In this document: one piece after another, positions 9,778 through 20,144 of the stretch | Layout: each line of letters starts with the position of its first letter | Position numbering within the stretch: position 1 is the stretch's first letter | Notes under the pieces: generated by a model | What the model was told of the DNA's origin: nothing | What the model saw: the letters and a program-made list of their open reading frames with translations, nothing else | Databases searched by the model: none | Origin: Beijerinckiaceae bacterium | GTDB taxonomy: Bacteria > Pseudomonadota > Alphaproteobacteria > Rhizobiales > Beijerinckiaceae | Length of the DNA: 64,000 bases | NCBI GenBank assembly: GCA_947454485.1 | Contig: CANGJJ010000007.1 | Location: 86,386 to 150,385, forward strand | Direction: 5' to 3' | Made by a program: the position numbers and the translations under genes

Positions 9778-11283
9778 TCACATACGCTCCGGCAAAGCGT
9801 CTTCGCGCGCAAGATTGCTGAAGCGCGTGAACTCGGCCTCGAAGGCCAGCTCCACCATGCCGGTGGGACCGTGACGCTGCTTGCCGATAATGACTTCGGC
9901 CTTGCCATGCACTTTGTCCATCGCAGTCTGCCATGCGAGATGTTCTTCGGTACCAGCCGCTGGTTGCTTAGTGTTCAAATAATATTCTTCGCGATACACA
10001 AAGATCACCACGTCGGCGTCCTGCTCGATCGAGCCTGATTCACGAAGGTCAGAGAGCTGCGGGCGCTTGTCATCACGCGCTTCGACTTGGCGAGAGAGCT
10101 GGGACAGCGCCATGATCGGCACATTGAGTTCTTTGGCGAGCGCTTTGAGACCGGTGGTGATCTCCGTCAATTCTTGCACGCGGTTATCGCCCTTGGATTT
10201 CGAACCCGACAAGAGCTGCAAATAGTCGACCACCAGAAGATCAAGCCCGCGCTGGCGCTTCAAGCGGCGCGCACGCGCGGTCAATTGGGCGATGGAGATA
10301 CCGCCCGTATGATCGACGAAAAAGGGAATCGACTGCATTTCGCGCGCAGCTTCCGAGATGCGCTGAAACTCTTGGTCGGTGATATCGCCACGGCGGATTT
10401 TGTAAGAGGGCACGGTCGACTGTTCGGCGATGATACGAGTCGCCAATTGTTCGGACGACATTTCGAGCGAGAAGAAGCCGACGATGCCGCCATTGACGGT
10501 TTCCAGTTTTCCGTCCGGCTTCATTTTCGATTCATAGGCGCGCGCAATGTTGAAAGCGATATTGGTGGCGAGCGCCGTCTTGCCCATGCCGGGACGACCC
10601 GCGACGATGATCAAGTCGGACTGCTGCAAGCCGCCCATCTTGTGATCAAGATCGCTCATGCCAGTGGAGACACCCGAGAGCTTACCCTCGCGCTCATAGG
10701 CCTTGGCCGCCATATCGAGCGCATTGGTGAGGGCCTGCGAGAAGGCATGGAAGCCGCCCTCATAGCGACCCTGTTCGGCGATCTCATAGAGGCGGCGTTC
10801 GGCCTCTTCGATTTGCTCGCGCGGCGACAAATCAACCGGCGCATCAAAAGCAGTGTTCACCACATCTTCGCCGATGGTGATCAGACGGCGGCGGGTGGCC
10901 AGATCATAAATCGCGCGGCCATAATCTTCCGCATTGATGATGGTGGTGGCCTCTGCGGCCAAGCGCGCCAGATATTGCGGCACGGTGATGCCACCCAAAT
11001 CATGGTCGCCCAAAAATGTTTTGAGCGTCACGGGGGTTGCGACTTTGCCCGCGCGGATCAGCTGCGCGCTCACTTCGAAGATGCGCCGATGCAGCTCTTC
11101 GGAAAAATGATCGGGATGCAGAAAATCCGACACGCGATCGAACGCATCATTGTTGACGAGGATCGCGCCCAGCAGCGCTTGTTCCGCCTCAATGTTGTGA
11201 GGGGGAATGCGATAGGCGGGGGCCTGCGGCTGTGATGTCGACACAAGGCCAAACCGGCCTGCTAGCTCTTCAACCTCTGCCAT
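9778..11283 (-). CDS. dnaB: Replicative DNA helicase DnaB (ORF extends to 11340)
   Basis: PPHNIEAEQALLGAIL, GRPGMGKTALA, DYLQLLSG, LSQLSRQVEARDDKRPQLSDLRESGSIEQDAD. Confidence 0.96.
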   Translation of the reverse strand: MAEVEELAGRFGLVSTSQPQAPAYRIPPHNIEAEQALLGAILVNNDAFDRVSDFLHPDHFSEELHRRIFEVSAQLIRAGKVATPVTLKTFLGDHDLGGITVPQYLARLAAEATTIINAEDYGRAIYDLATRRRLITIGEDVVNTAFDAPVDLSPREQIEEAERRLYEIAEQGRYEGGFHAFSQALTNALDMAAKAYEREGKLSGVSTGMSDLDHKMGGLQQSDLIIVAGRPGMGKTALATNIAFNIARAYESKMKPDGKLETVNGGIVGFFSLEMSSEQLATRIIAEQSTVPSYKIRRGDITDQEFQRISEAAREMQSIPFFVDHTGGISIAQLTARARRLKRQRGLDLLVVDYLQLLSGSKSKGDNRVQELTEITTGLKALAKELNVPIMALSQLSRQVEARDDKRPQLSDLRESGSIEQDADVVIFVYREEYYLNTKQPAAGTEEHLAWQTAMDKVHGKAEVIIGKQRHGPTGMVELAFEAEFTRFSNLAREDALPERM

Positions 11284-11462
11284 GATCTCGCTGACGAATA
11301 GAGTTTCTGGAACGCGGTCGCGGGCGATGATCCTAAACAATCACAGCCCCCACCGCCAAGGCTTGTGACATGCCAAGCCCTTGAGGGTGAGAGGGGCTTC
11401 GAGCTTACGCACGCGATCCACAGGGCTGAATTTATAAAAATCGCCAGCTTGACTTTGGACGC

Positions 11463-11492
11463 AAAAGAAAACGCCCGGGACGGACCCGGGCG
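11463..11492 (-). terminator. Rho-independent terminator downstream of rplI
   Basis: Minus strand CGCCCGGG-TCCGT-CCCGGGCG-TTTTCTTTTGC. Confidence 0.85.
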
Positions 11493-11521
11493 CTTCCAAT
11501 ATGCGGGCTTGGAGGCAGCGA

Positions 11522-12082
11522 TTAGTCTTCGCCGCCAGCCTCGGCCAGAGCTGCGCCGATCTCGAGGCCCAGATCGTCCATCGAGGTCTCTTCGCGGGTG
11601 GAGAGCTCTTCGCCACGTGCCTGACGCTCGGCCTCTTCGGGCGAACGGGCCACGTTGATCGAGATCTTGGCATCGACTTCAGGATGCAGATGGATCGGGA
11701 TCTGATGCAGGCCGAGGGTCTTGATCGGGGTGAACAGAGCCACCTGATCGCGCGAGATGTTGAAGCCGCCAGCGGTGATGGCCTCGGCGATGTCGCGGGT
11801 CGAGACGGAGCCGTAGAGCTGGCCGGTCTCGCCAGCCTGACGAACCATCACGAAGGTCTTGCCGTCGAGCTTCTCGGCGACCTTGGCGGCCTCGTTCTTC
11901 TGCTCGAGGTTGCGGGCCTCAAGCTGGGCGCGCTGGGCTTCGAAATGCTTCTTGTTGGCAGCATTGGCGCGCAGAGCCTTGCCCATGGGCAGAAGGAAGT
12001 TACGAGCATAGCCGTCCTTGACGCGGACGACTTCGCCCATCTGGCCGAGCTTGGGGACGCGTTGAAGCAGAATGACTTCCAT
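11522..12082 (-). CDS. rplI: 50S ribosomal protein L9
   Basis: [39 protein letters not shown]. Confidence 0.97.
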   Translation of the reverse strand: MEVILLQRVPKLGQMGEVVRVKDGYARNFLLPMGKALRANAANKKHFEAQRAQLEARNLEQKNEAAKVAEKLDGKTFVMVRQAGETGQLYGSVSTRDIAEAITAGGFNISRDQVALFTPIKTLGLHQIPIHLHPEVDAKISINVARSPEEAERQARGEELSTREETSMDDLGLEIGAALAEAGGED

Positions 12083-12094
12083 TGTGGTTCTCCT

Positions 12095-13090
12095 TTAGAG
12101 CTGATCGTTGGTGTTGGTGGGAGGCAGTTTCGGACGCGCCAGCAACCGCAGCTGCTCGGCAACACCCACCCCCACCAGCACGAAAAGTGGCAGGGGGAAG
12201 AGGATCAGGATCAGGCCATACAGAAGACCCAAAAGGCCCCCGCGCATGGGACGATCCCGCGTGATGCGATGCAGGCTCGCAAGACCCTGCAACATGAAAG
12301 CGGTGCCAATGGCGACCGCCGCCACCGAGCCCAGAAGGCGCGGCAAACCAGGAGCGATGCAGACAAAGAGCGCCAGCGCGAAGGCCACCAAGGCCGCCTG
12401 CGGCAGGACTGTGCTGCTGGGAATATCGGGTAAGTCACCGTGAAACAGGCCGGAAATACGCACGACCTTCATCGCGAAGAAGAGGTTCAAGGCCATGGCC
12501 AGAACGCTCCAAAAGGCCATGATTGCTGGAATGCTGGAAACGACAATCTCTGCAATATCAGAAGGTTCGTCGAATCCCTTCATCCCCTTTAGCGCATCCT
12601 TCACAAGTTCGGTGATGTCGCGCGCAGCCACATCGAAGCTGCCATAGGTGAAGCTAGCCACCCCAATCATGCCAAAGACCGCCACAATGGCGATCGCGCA
12701 GATGGTGGCGAGCAAAGTGCCGGGGGCCAGCGGATCTTCAACAATGAAGACGCGGCGCGTCACGGCAGCCAGGATCAGCGCGGGGATGGCGGAAGAGAGC
12801 AGAAAGGCGAGTGCCAGAGCGGGCTGGAAGAAGGCGCAGACTGCTGCCGCGATCATCGCGGTCAACAGGCCAAAGCGAGCGCCAAAGCCCATGGCCACAA
12901 TCATCAGGGGGAGCGGAGCCAGCATGCTCAGCCACATGCCCAGCACTGAACCCTTCACCGGCAGGATGAAGAGCAGGCCGGAGCCGAGACCGGCTCCCAG
13001 AGCAAAGAGGAGTGACTGAACCATGTACCGTGCTGTCCCGCGTGAAGCGGTTAGAGAGGGATCGCGTCCCACCCAACCAGCCCCGCTCAT
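12095..13090 (-). CDS. DUF2232-like polytopic membrane protein
   Basis: Multiple hydrophobic helices; position between rpsR and rplI, typical of Rhizobiales. Confidence 0.75.
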   Translation of the reverse strand: MSGAGWVGRDPSLTASRGTARYMVQSLLFALGAGLGSGLLFILPVKGSVLGMWLSMLAPLPLMIVAMGFGARFGLLTAMIAAAVCAFFQPALALAFLLSSAIPALILAAVTRRVFIVEDPLAPGTLLATICAIAIVAVFGMIGVASFTYGSFDVAARDITELVKDALKGMKGFDEPSDIAEIVVSSIPAIMAFWSVLAMALNLFFAMKVVRISGLFHGDLPDIPSSTVLPQAALVAFALALFVCIAPGLPRLLGSVAAVAIGTAFMLQGLASLHRITRDRPMRGGLLGLLYGLILILFPLPLFVLVGVGVAEQLRLLARPKLPPTNTNDQL

Positions 13091-13141
13091 GCGAGGCCGA
13101 GGAAGAGGCCTCCCCGGGCAGAACCCGGAGAGGCAAAGATC

Positions 13142-13381
13142 TTAGCGGATGACGTAAGGCAGCAGGCCCAGGAAGCGGGCGCGCTTGATCGCCTGGCCCA
13201 GTTCGCGCTGCTTCTTGGCGGAAACCGCCGTGATGCGCGAGGGGACAATCTTGCCACGCTCAGAGATGTAGCGCGACAGGAGGCGAACGTCCTTGTAGTC
13301 GATCTTCGGTGCACTCGGACCCGTGAAAGGGCAGGTCTTGCGGCGACGGAAGAAGGGGCGGCGTGCAGCAGTAGCGCTCAT
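13142..13381 (-). CDS. rpsR: 30S ribosomal protein S18
   Basis: [15 protein letters not shown]...[51 protein letters not shown]. Confidence 0.97.
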   Translation of the reverse strand: MSATAARRPFFRRRKTCPFTGPSAPKIDYKDVRLLSRYISERGKIVPSRITAVSAKKQRELGQAIKRARFLGLLPYVIR

Positions 13382-13824
13382 TAGAACTGGCCTCCTTCAA
13401 CGGCACCATCTTCACGGGGGCGGCGGGGACGGTCGGGACGCGGGCCACGACGATCACCACGGTCGCCGCGATCACCACGATCGCCACGCTCATCGCCATC
13501 GTCACGCTTGCGCATCATGGCCGAGGGGCCGTCTTCGTGCTCTTCAACACGCAGGGTGATGACGCGAAGAATGTCTTCGCTGATGCTCATCTGGCGTTCC
13601 ATCTCGGTGATGGCTGCCGGAGGGGCATCAATGTTCATGAGAGTGAAGTGAGCCTTGCGGTTCTTCTTGATCCGGTAGGCGAGCGACTTCACGCCCCAAT
13701 ATTCGATCTTGCCGATCTTGCCGCCATTCTGTTCGATGACAGCCTTGAATTGCTCCGTCATGGTCTCGACCTGCTGGGCCGTGACGTCCTGACGAGCAAG
13801 ATAGATGTGCTCATAGAGAGCCAT
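13381..13824 (-). CDS. rpsF: 30S ribosomal protein S6
   Basis: [20 protein letters not shown]...[27 protein letters not shown]; Asp/Arg/Gly-rich tail; start trimmed from 13947. Confidence 0.96.
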   Translation of the reverse strand: MALYEHIYLARQDVTAQQVETMTEQFKAVIEQNGGKIGKIEYWGVKSLAYRIKKNRKAHFTLMNIDAPPAAITEMERQMSISEDILRVITLRVEEHEDGPSAMMRKRDDGDERGDRGDRGDRGDRRGPRPDRPRRPREDGAVEGGQF

Positions 13825-14135
13825 GATCTGCCTTTCTCTGCTACGTTGAGCCTCGGCGCGGAGCCCTTCGAGCCCGGAGAAAGGCCCGACGGAAACACAA
13901 TCGAAGGCGGAGACACCGGAAGACGGATCAGATGATCCTGCGGGCAAGAGCCCGCCTCCCGTTCAGCCTCCGGCCGAAGCTATGGCCGCGTTTCTACACA
14001 TTTCCCGGCCAGATGCAACCGTCCCCGCCCCTGCCCACTGTCACCAGCCCCTCTTGGCCCTACCATTGCCACATCCGCTCCGTTATAAGACCCCCGAGTC
14101 GCCGCGGCGAAGCGTGCGGCAGATGAGGCCCCCGA

Positions 14136-14810
14136 ATGCCCTCCTATCTCGATCTTGGACTGATCGTTGTTGTGCTTGTGTCAGCTCTGCTGGCCATGTT
14201 GCGCGGCTTTACCCGAGAAATTCTGGCCATCGGCTCATGGATTGCCGCTGCAGCGGCGGCCTATGCCTTCCACCCCATGGGCCTTCCCTTGGTGAAGCCC
14301 TATATCGCCAAGGACAGTATCGCGCTGGCCGTCACGGTCGCGGCGATCTTTCTGCTGACGCTGATCATCGTCTCGCTGATCACCGTGCGGATCTCAGACA
14401 TCATCCTTGATTCCAAGATTGGCGCACTCGACCGCTCGCTGGGCTTTGTGTTCGGCGCTGGTCGCGGCTTTCTTCTGTGCACGATTGCTTTCGTCTTCTT
14501 CGCCTTCCTCGTCCCCGAGAAATCCTATCCGACCTGGGTGCAGGATTCGAAGACGCGGCCCTTGCTGGAGGCGACCGGCAGCTCTCTGCAAGCCATGCTG
14601 CCTGACAATCTCGACCAGTCGCTGTCCAAGATGCTCAAGCGTGATCCCAAGGCTGGCAATGACGAGCCGCCTGCCGAGACCGAAGAGCGCCCCAGCGCAC
14701 CGGCACGCCCCACCCAACAGCGAAGCCAGGCACCCGCAGGACGTCCTGACAATTCGCCGCAGAGCATTGATGCCCTCTTGAATGGGCAGGCCTCTGGAAC
14801 AAGGCGTTAA
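14136..14810 (+). CDS. cvpA: CvpA family protein
   Basis: LDLGLIVVVLVSALLAMLRGFTREILAIGSWIAAA; directly upstream of purF. Confidence 0.88.
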   Translation: MPSYLDLGLIVVVLVSALLAMLRGFTREILAIGSWIAAAAAAYAFHPMGLPLVKPYIAKDSIALAVTVAAIFLLTLIIVSLITVRISDIILDSKIGALDRSLGFVFGAGRGFLLCTIAFVFFAFLVPEKSYPTWVQDSKTRPLLEATGSSLQAMLPDNLDQSLSKMLKRDPKAGNDEPPAETEERPSAPARPTQQRSQAPAGRPDNSPQSIDALLNGQASGTRR

Positions 14811-14920
14811 TAAAGCGTATAGAGCCCTGACAACCTTTGTTCGACGCATTATGTGTGAAGCGTTCGCAGCGACTCAGCGCGACACGCTAGCCAATGTCGG
14901 GACTAGCTAGAGGACTTGCG

Positions 14921-16438
14921 ATGATCCACTCCAATCGCCCTGCCCCGCGTCCTGACGAGCTCAGCGAAACCTTTGCGCCTGAACCCGAAGACCTCATCGA
15001 TCTCGACGCTGACCGCCTTCGTGAAGAATGCGGTGTCTTTGGCATCTTCGGTCATCCTGATGCAGCCGCCATTACGGCGCTTGGTCTTCATGCGCTCCAA
15101 CACCGCGGCCAAGAGGCTGCCGGCATCGTCGCCTTCGATGGCAAGCGCTTCAGCTCGGAACGCCGCCTCGGCCTCGTGGGCGATCACTTCTCCAAGCAGA
15201 GCACGATCGAGCGTCTGCCCGGCAATGCGGCCATCGGCCATGTGCGCTATTCAACCACCGGCGAGACGATCCTGCGCAATGTGCAGCCGCTCTTTGCCGA
15301 GCTCGACAGCGGTGGTTTTGCAGTTGCCCATAACGGCAATCTCACCAATGGCATTTCGCTGCGCCGCGAATTGATCAAGCAAGGTGCGATCTATCAGTCC
15401 ACCTCCGACACTGAAGTGATCTTGCATCTGGTGGCGCGCAGCCGTCGCGGTCGCATCCTCGACCGTTTCATCGAAGGTCTGCGACAGCTCGAAGGTGCTT
15501 ATTCGCTCGTTGCGGTCACCAACAAGAAACTGATCGGCGTGCGCGATCCGCTGGGCATTCGCCCGCTCGTTCTGGGCGAGCTTGATGGCCATTATATTTT
15601 CGCCTCCGAGACTTGCGCCCTCGACATCATCGGCGCGCGCTTCATTCGCGATGTTGAGAATGGCGAAGTGGTGGTGATCTCCGAAAGCGGGATCGAGTCG
15701 CACAAGCCCTTCCCGCCCCAACCGATGCGCCCCTGCATCTTCGAATATATCTATTTCGCCCGTCCCGATTCCATCGTCCATGGCCGCCCGGTCTATGACG
15801 TGCGCAAAAAAATGGGCGCACAATTGGCGCTGGAATCTGGCGTCGATGCTGATGTCATTGTGCCCGTGCCGGACTCTGGTGTTCCAGCTGCGATTGGCTA
15901 TGCAGCGCAGAGCGGCATTCCCTTCGAGCTTGGCATCATCCGCAATCACTATGTCGGGCGCACCTTCATTCAGCCCACACAATCAATCCGTGAATTGGGC
16001 GTGCGCCTGAAGCACAGCGCCAATCGCTCGGTCGTCAAGAACAAGCGCATCGTCCTCATTGACGATTCCATTGTGCGCGGCACGACCTCTGTGAAGATCG
16101 TACAGATGATGCGCGATGCTGGTGCCAAGGAGGTGCATTTCCGCATCTCCTCACCGCCCATCACCCATCCCGATTATTACGGCATCGACACGCCCAGCCG
16201 CGAGAAGCTTCTGGCCGCCACTCATTCGCTCGAAGAGATGCGCCGCTATATCGGCTGTGACTCACTCGCCTTCTTGTCGGTGGACGGTATTTACAAGGCC
16301 ATGGGTGAGACCGAGCGCAATGCTGCGCGTCCGCAATTCACCGACCATTGCTTCACCGGCGACTATCCCACCACGCTCACCGATATTTCGGGCGAGAATG
16401 CGCGCAGCCAGCTTTCGCTGCTCGCTGAGACGGCATAA
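14921..16438 (+). CDS. purF: Amidophosphoribosyltransferase (ORF opens at 14894)
   Basis: EECGVFGIFG catalytic Cys, ALQHRGQEAAGI, VLIDDSIVRGTTS PRPP loop. Confidence 0.96.
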   Translation: MIHSNRPAPRPDELSETFAPEPEDLIDLDADRLREECGVFGIFGHPDAAAITALGLHALQHRGQEAAGIVAFDGKRFSSERRLGLVGDHFSKQSTIERLPGNAAIGHVRYSTTGETILRNVQPLFAELDSGGFAVAHNGNLTNGISLRRELIKQGAIYQSTSDTEVILHLVARSRRGRILDRFIEGLRQLEGAYSLVAVTNKKLIGVRDPLGIRPLVLGELDGHYIFASETCALDIIGARFIRDVENGEVVVISESGIESHKPFPPQPMRPCIFEYIYFARPDSIVHGRPVYDVRKKMGAQLALESGVDADVIVPVPDSGVPAAIGYAAQSGIPFELGIIRNHYVGRTFIQPTQSIRELGVRLKHSANRSVVKNKRIVLIDDSIVRGTTSVKIVQMMRDAGAKEVHFRISSPPITHPDYYGIDTPSREKLLAATHSLEEMRRYIGCDSLAFLSVDGIYKAMGETERNAARPQFTDHCFTGDYPTTLTDISGENARSQLSLLAETA

Positions 16439-16447
16439 GCCAAGCAC

Positions 16448-17197
16448 ATGGCAAAGTCTCTCGAAGGTCGCATCGCAGTTGTCACCGGCGCATCGCGCGG
16501 CATTGGCCGTGCCGTCGCGCTCGAACTTGCACGCGAAGGCGCGCATGTCGTCGCGCTCGCCCGCACACAAGGTGCACTGGAAGAGCTTGACGACGAGATC
16601 CGCGCATCGGGCGGCGAGGCGACACTCGCTCCTTGCGACTTAAAAGATTTTGATGCGCTCGACCGTTTGGGCGGCGCGATTTATGAACGCTGGAAGAAGC
16701 TCGACATTGTCATCGGCAATGCAGGCATTCTGGGTCCCATCACGCCGCTCGCCCATGTTGATCCGCCGAACTGGGACAATGTGCTCGCGATTAATGTGAC
16801 CGCAAATTATCGCCTCATCCGCTCGCTGGATCCTTTGCTGCGCGCCTCTGATGCGGGCCGCGCGATTTTCATCACATCGGGTGCTGGCAACAAGGCCGTG
16901 CTGAGCGCCTATCGCGGTCCCTATGCGGTCTCCAAAGCTGCGCTGGATGCGATTGCGCGCACCTATGCGGCCGAGACCGCCAATACATCGCCTGTGAAAG
17001 TCATGCTCTCCAATCCCGGCCCGCTGCGCACCAAGATGCGCGCGGCTGTGATGCCGGGTGAAGATCCGATGACGCTGCCCACACCCGAAGACTATGCGCC
17101 CAAGATCGTGCGCATGTGCCGTCCTGATTGGGATGTGACGGGCAAGCTCTACGACTTCCCCTCAGACAGTATCAAGAGCTTCCAAGGGCCAGCCTGA
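16448..17197 (+). CDS. SDR family NAD(P)-dependent oxidoreductase
   Basis: VVTGASRGIGRAVA, NAGI, SAYRGPYAVSKAAL. Confidence 0.9.
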   Translation: MAKSLEGRIAVVTGASRGIGRAVALELAREGAHVVALARTQGALEELDDEIRASGGEATLAPCDLKDFDALDRLGGAIYERWKKLDIVIGNAGILGPITPLAHVDPPNWDNVLAINVTANYRLIRSLDPLLRASDAGRAIFITSGAGNKAVLSAYRGPYAVSKAALDAIARTYAAETANTSPVKVMLSNPGPLRTKMRAAVMPGEDPMTLPTPEDYAPKIVRMCRPDWDVTGKLYDFPSDSIKSFQGPA

Positions 17198-18622
17198 TCA
17201 GTAGATCTTGCGGCCGCCCTTATCGAAGGGGTTCTTGGAATTGCGCTTGGAGATGCGGATCGGCACGCCCTTCAAACCAAAGGTCTCACGCAGACCATTG
17301 ATGAGGAAGCGTTCATAGCTCGTAGGCAAAGCATCGAGCTGATTGCCGAACATCACAAAATGCGGCGGGCGCGCTTTGGGCTGCGTCATATAGCGAATTT
17401 TGATGCGCCAACCCGACACAGCAGGCGGCGGCGTCTTTTCGATAACAGGCGCCAACCAACGATTGAGACGGCCCGTCGAAATGCGGATGTTCCAGGTCTC
17501 GTGAACTTTGAGAATGGCATCCATCAATTTTTCAACACCGCGACCGGTCAAACCTGACACAGGCACAACAGGTGTGCCTCTGACTTGCGGCAAGAGACGA
17601 TCGGCCTCTTCGCGCAGCTCTTTCAAGCGCAGATCCTGATTGGGCACCAGATCCCATTTGTTCAACCCGATCACAAGGCCACGGCCTTCGCGCGCGACAA
17701 TGTCGACAATGGTCAGGTCCTGCTTCTCAAAGGGGATCGTTGCATCAAGCAATACAACAACCACTTCGGCAAAACGAACAGCGCGCAAAGCATCCGCTGC
17801 AGCAAGCTTCTCGAGCTTGCCCTGCACATTGGCGCGCTTGCGCAGACCCGCCGTGTCAAACATCTTCATCTTGCGTTCGCTGCCATCGCGCAGCGTCCAC
17901 TGGAATTCGACGGCGATACTGTCGCGCGTAATGCCAGCCTCGGGGCCGGTCAGCAAACGGTCAGCGCCAAGGATGCGATTGAGCAAGGTTGATTTGCCAG
18001 CATTGGGACGACCCACAACCGCCACACGCAGCGGCTTGCTGATATCAAGCTCGGTGCCATCTTCCTCTTCATCAAAGACGGGGCGCTCACCCTCTTCTTC
18101 TTCGATCTCGGCAGGCAGCGCTGTCTCTTCAGGCAGAGCCTCGCGCAGCGCATCATAAATTTCGTTGATGCCCTCGCCATGTTCGGCTGACAGAGGAATG
18201 GGCGTGCCAAGGCCAAGCGTATAGGCCTCGATGGCACCTGCATCGCCCTGTTTGCCTTCAGCCTTGTTGGCCAGAAGCATGATGGGCTTGCCAGAGCGGC
18301 GCACGAGCTGGGCGAAATAACGATCGGTCGGCACAATGCCAATGCGCGCATCGATCATGAAGAAGATCGCATCGGCTTGATCAATGGCGGCTTCTGTTTG
18401 CGCGCGCATACGGCCAGAGAGCGAGGCTTGATCGCCCTCCTCAAGGCCCGCCGTGTCGATGACGGTGAAATTGAGATCGGCAATGCGCGCCTCGCCCTCG
18501 CGACGATCACGCGTCACGCCGGGCTGATCATCCACCAGCGCGAGCTTCTTGCCGACGAGCCTGTTGAACAGGGTCGACTTGCCCACATTGGGACGACCGA
18601 TAATGGCAACGGTGAAAGTCAT
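17198..18622 (-). CDS. der: GTPase Der (EngA)
   Basis: Two GTPase domains: [12 protein letters not shown] and [13 protein letters not shown]-terminal KH-like region. Confidence 0.97.
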   Translation of the reverse strand: MTFTVAIIGRPNVGKSTLFNRLVGKKLALVDDQPGVTRDRREGEARIADLNFTVIDTAGLEEGDQASLSGRMRAQTEAAIDQADAIFFMIDARIGIVPTDRYFAQLVRRSGKPIMLLANKAEGKQGDAGAIEAYTLGLGTPIPLSAEHGEGINEIYDALREALPEETALPAEIEEEEGERPVFDEEEDGTELDISKPLRVAVVGRPNAGKSTLLNRILGADRLLTGPEAGITRDSIAVEFQWTLRDGSERKMKMFDTAGLRKRANVQGKLEKLAAADALRAVRFAEVVVVLLDATIPFEKQDLTIVDIVAREGRGLVIGLNKWDLVPNQDLRLKELREEADRLLPQVRGTPVVPVSGLTGRGVEKLMDAILKVHETWNIRISTGRLNRWLAPVIEKTPPPAVSGWRIKIRYMTQPKARPPHFVMFGNQLDALPTSYERFLINGLRETFGLKGVPIRISKRNSKNPFDKGGRKIY

Positions 18623-18654
18623 GGACCCTTAACTTCAGCAAAACTGCAGAGCAA

Positions 18655-19308
18655 TCAGCGCGACTTTGCGCCAGCCACGAGCCCCAGCAAGGTTTCAGCA
18701 CGCTGGCGCATGGCGGCGGGCGCCTGCACGTCAACAACGATCTCATCGAGCCAGCGCGCAGCCGCGTCGTAATCTTTCGCCTTCAAAGCCGCATAGCCCA
18801 GAAGCTCGCGCGCACTGTTGCGGAAGGGGGCGCCTGCTTTGGTGAGCGGCTCAAGGCGCTGCTTGATTTCAGCTGCATCCGCATCATCCAGACGCAGCAT
18901 GGCCGCACGCAGACGCGCCACATCCTGCAACAAGGCAGGGACTGTGCTGTCAGCGGCGATCACATCATAGATCGACACGGCTTTGGGAACGTCAGTGGCC
19001 GCCACCTCAGCCGCCCCGCGCAGACGCGAGAGCAGCGCATAGCCCTTGGGGCCTTGCTTGATCAGATCCTGAAAGGCGCTGTCGGCATCAGCCGGCTTGT
19101 TTTCGCGCGACAGGGCGAGCGCGGCCTCAAAGCGAGCGCCTGCGGCTTCAGCCTCAGCCCGCTGGCGGTCGGTGTAAAAGCGCCATGCGCCTGCAGCCGC
19201 AACAATGAGCACGGCGAGCGCGAGGAACAGGTTCTGGTACTTCTTCCAGAACAGCAGCGCCTGATCGCGGCGGACTTCTTCATCCACTTCGCGGAAAATA
19301 TCAGCCAT
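18655..19308 (-). CDS. YfgM-like TPR-domain protein
   Basis: MADIFREVDEEVRRDQ..., one TM (LFLALAVLIVAAAGAWRF), helical repeats; immediately upstream of der; start trimmed from 19488. Confidence 0.8.
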   Translation of the reverse strand: MADIFREVDEEVRRDQALLFWKKYQNLFLALAVLIVAAAGAWRFYTDRQRAEAEAAGARFEAALALSRENKPADADSAFQDLIKQGPKGYALLSRLRGAAEVAATDVPKAVSIYDVIAADSTVPALLQDVARLRAAMLRLDDADAAEIKQRLEPLTKAGAPFRNSARELLGYAALKAKDYDAAARWLDEIVVDVQAPAAMRQRAETLLGLVAGAKSR

Positions 19309-19574
19309 GGTCGGTGTCTTTCTGGCGGCCAATCGAATGATCCGGTCGGTTAGCACGCATAGGCCCAGAAGGCGAGACTTAGTTGAATCTGGGCGGCCAA
19401 GCTGGCCCTTTTCGGGCGCAAAGGAGCACACCAGCGCCAAATCTGAGGCCCTGAGGCCCCATTCCCAGACGAAGCCCGCTGGAGCCAACCCAGCCTCTGG
19501 GCCCCCGCCTTTTGATGGGGCGGGCCCTCACCCCCCCACCATGGGCCTGGCATCGCTCACGCAAAGCTGACGAA

Positions 19575-19700
19575 ACAGTGAGGTGATCTGAGGGAAAATT
19601 CCTGCGTAATAACCACAGGCACTCCTCCCGTTTGCCTTTGCCTTCTCCGCGCCATGGGGCTTTTCCCCCTTAGTCCCTGGCGCGGAGTTTTTCATTTTTT
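19575..19700 (+). ncRNA. Candidate sRNA with anti-SD CUCCUCCC loop and intrinsic terminator (5' end uncertain)
   Basis: Hairpin CACAGGCA-CTCCTCCCGTT-TGCCTTTG (19614-19640), then CTCCGCGCCA...TGGCGCGGAG (19645-19687) and TTTTTCATTTTTT; no plus-strand CDS it could terminate. Confidence 0.6.
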
Positions 19701-20045
19701 GACCTGCGCCGCATAGATCTCGGGCTTGAAGCCGATGATCAACTGGCCCTCCCCCTCCAGAACCGGACGCTTGATCATGCTGGGTTGCGCCACCATGAGC
19801 TTGATCGCCTTGGCCGCCGTCAGCCCCTCGCGCTCTGCCTCGGGCAATTTGCGGAAAGTGGTGCCAGCGCGGTTGAGCACCGTCTCCCAGCCCGCCTCCT
19901 TCACCCAGCCTTTCACCTTGGCCTCCGTGATCCCGGAGGCTTTATAATCGTGGAAGTCATAGGCGACGCCTTTGGCATCGAGCCAGCTGCGCGCCTTCTT
20001 CATCGTGTCACAGGCTTTGATCCCGTACAGCGTGCGATTAGCCAT
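19692..20045 (-). CDS. ArsC/Spx-family (YffB-like) thioredoxin-fold protein
   Basis: LYGIKACDTMKKARSWLDAKGVAYDFHDYKASGI; IKRPVLE. Confidence 0.88.
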   Translation of the reverse strand: MANRTLYGIKACDTMKKARSWLDAKGVAYDFHDYKASGITEAKVKGWVKEAGWETVLNRAGTTFRKLPEAEREGLTAAKAIKLMVAQPSMIKRPVLEGEGQLIIGFKPEIYAAQVKK

Positions 20046-20144
20046 GTCGAAACTCCCCTGCAGTCAGTTTGGCGGGCGCGCCCCCGATTGACCCACACAT
20101 CCATACAGCTAAGCTGACGTCGACACCAAAAATCAGCTAAGCCA

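Noticed and set aside
8644-10038. 464-aa plus-strand ORF
   Set aside because: Entirely antisense to alr and the end of dnaB; composition typical of shadow ORFs in high-GC DNA and no recognisable motif.
10087-11235. 382-aa plus-strand ORF
   Set aside because: Antisense shadow of dnaB, whose motifs are unambiguous.
13381-13520. GATCACCACGGTCGCCGCGATCACCACGATCGCCACG repeats, which might suggest a repeat array
   Set aside because: They encode the RGDRGD-type low-complexity tail of ribosomal protein S6; not CRISPR-like.
19307-19570. 87-aa plus-strand ORF in the der/arsC-like intergenic region
   Set aside because: No coding signature; Pro-rich low-complexity translation. The region is better explained as leader sequence upstream of the sRNA candidate.
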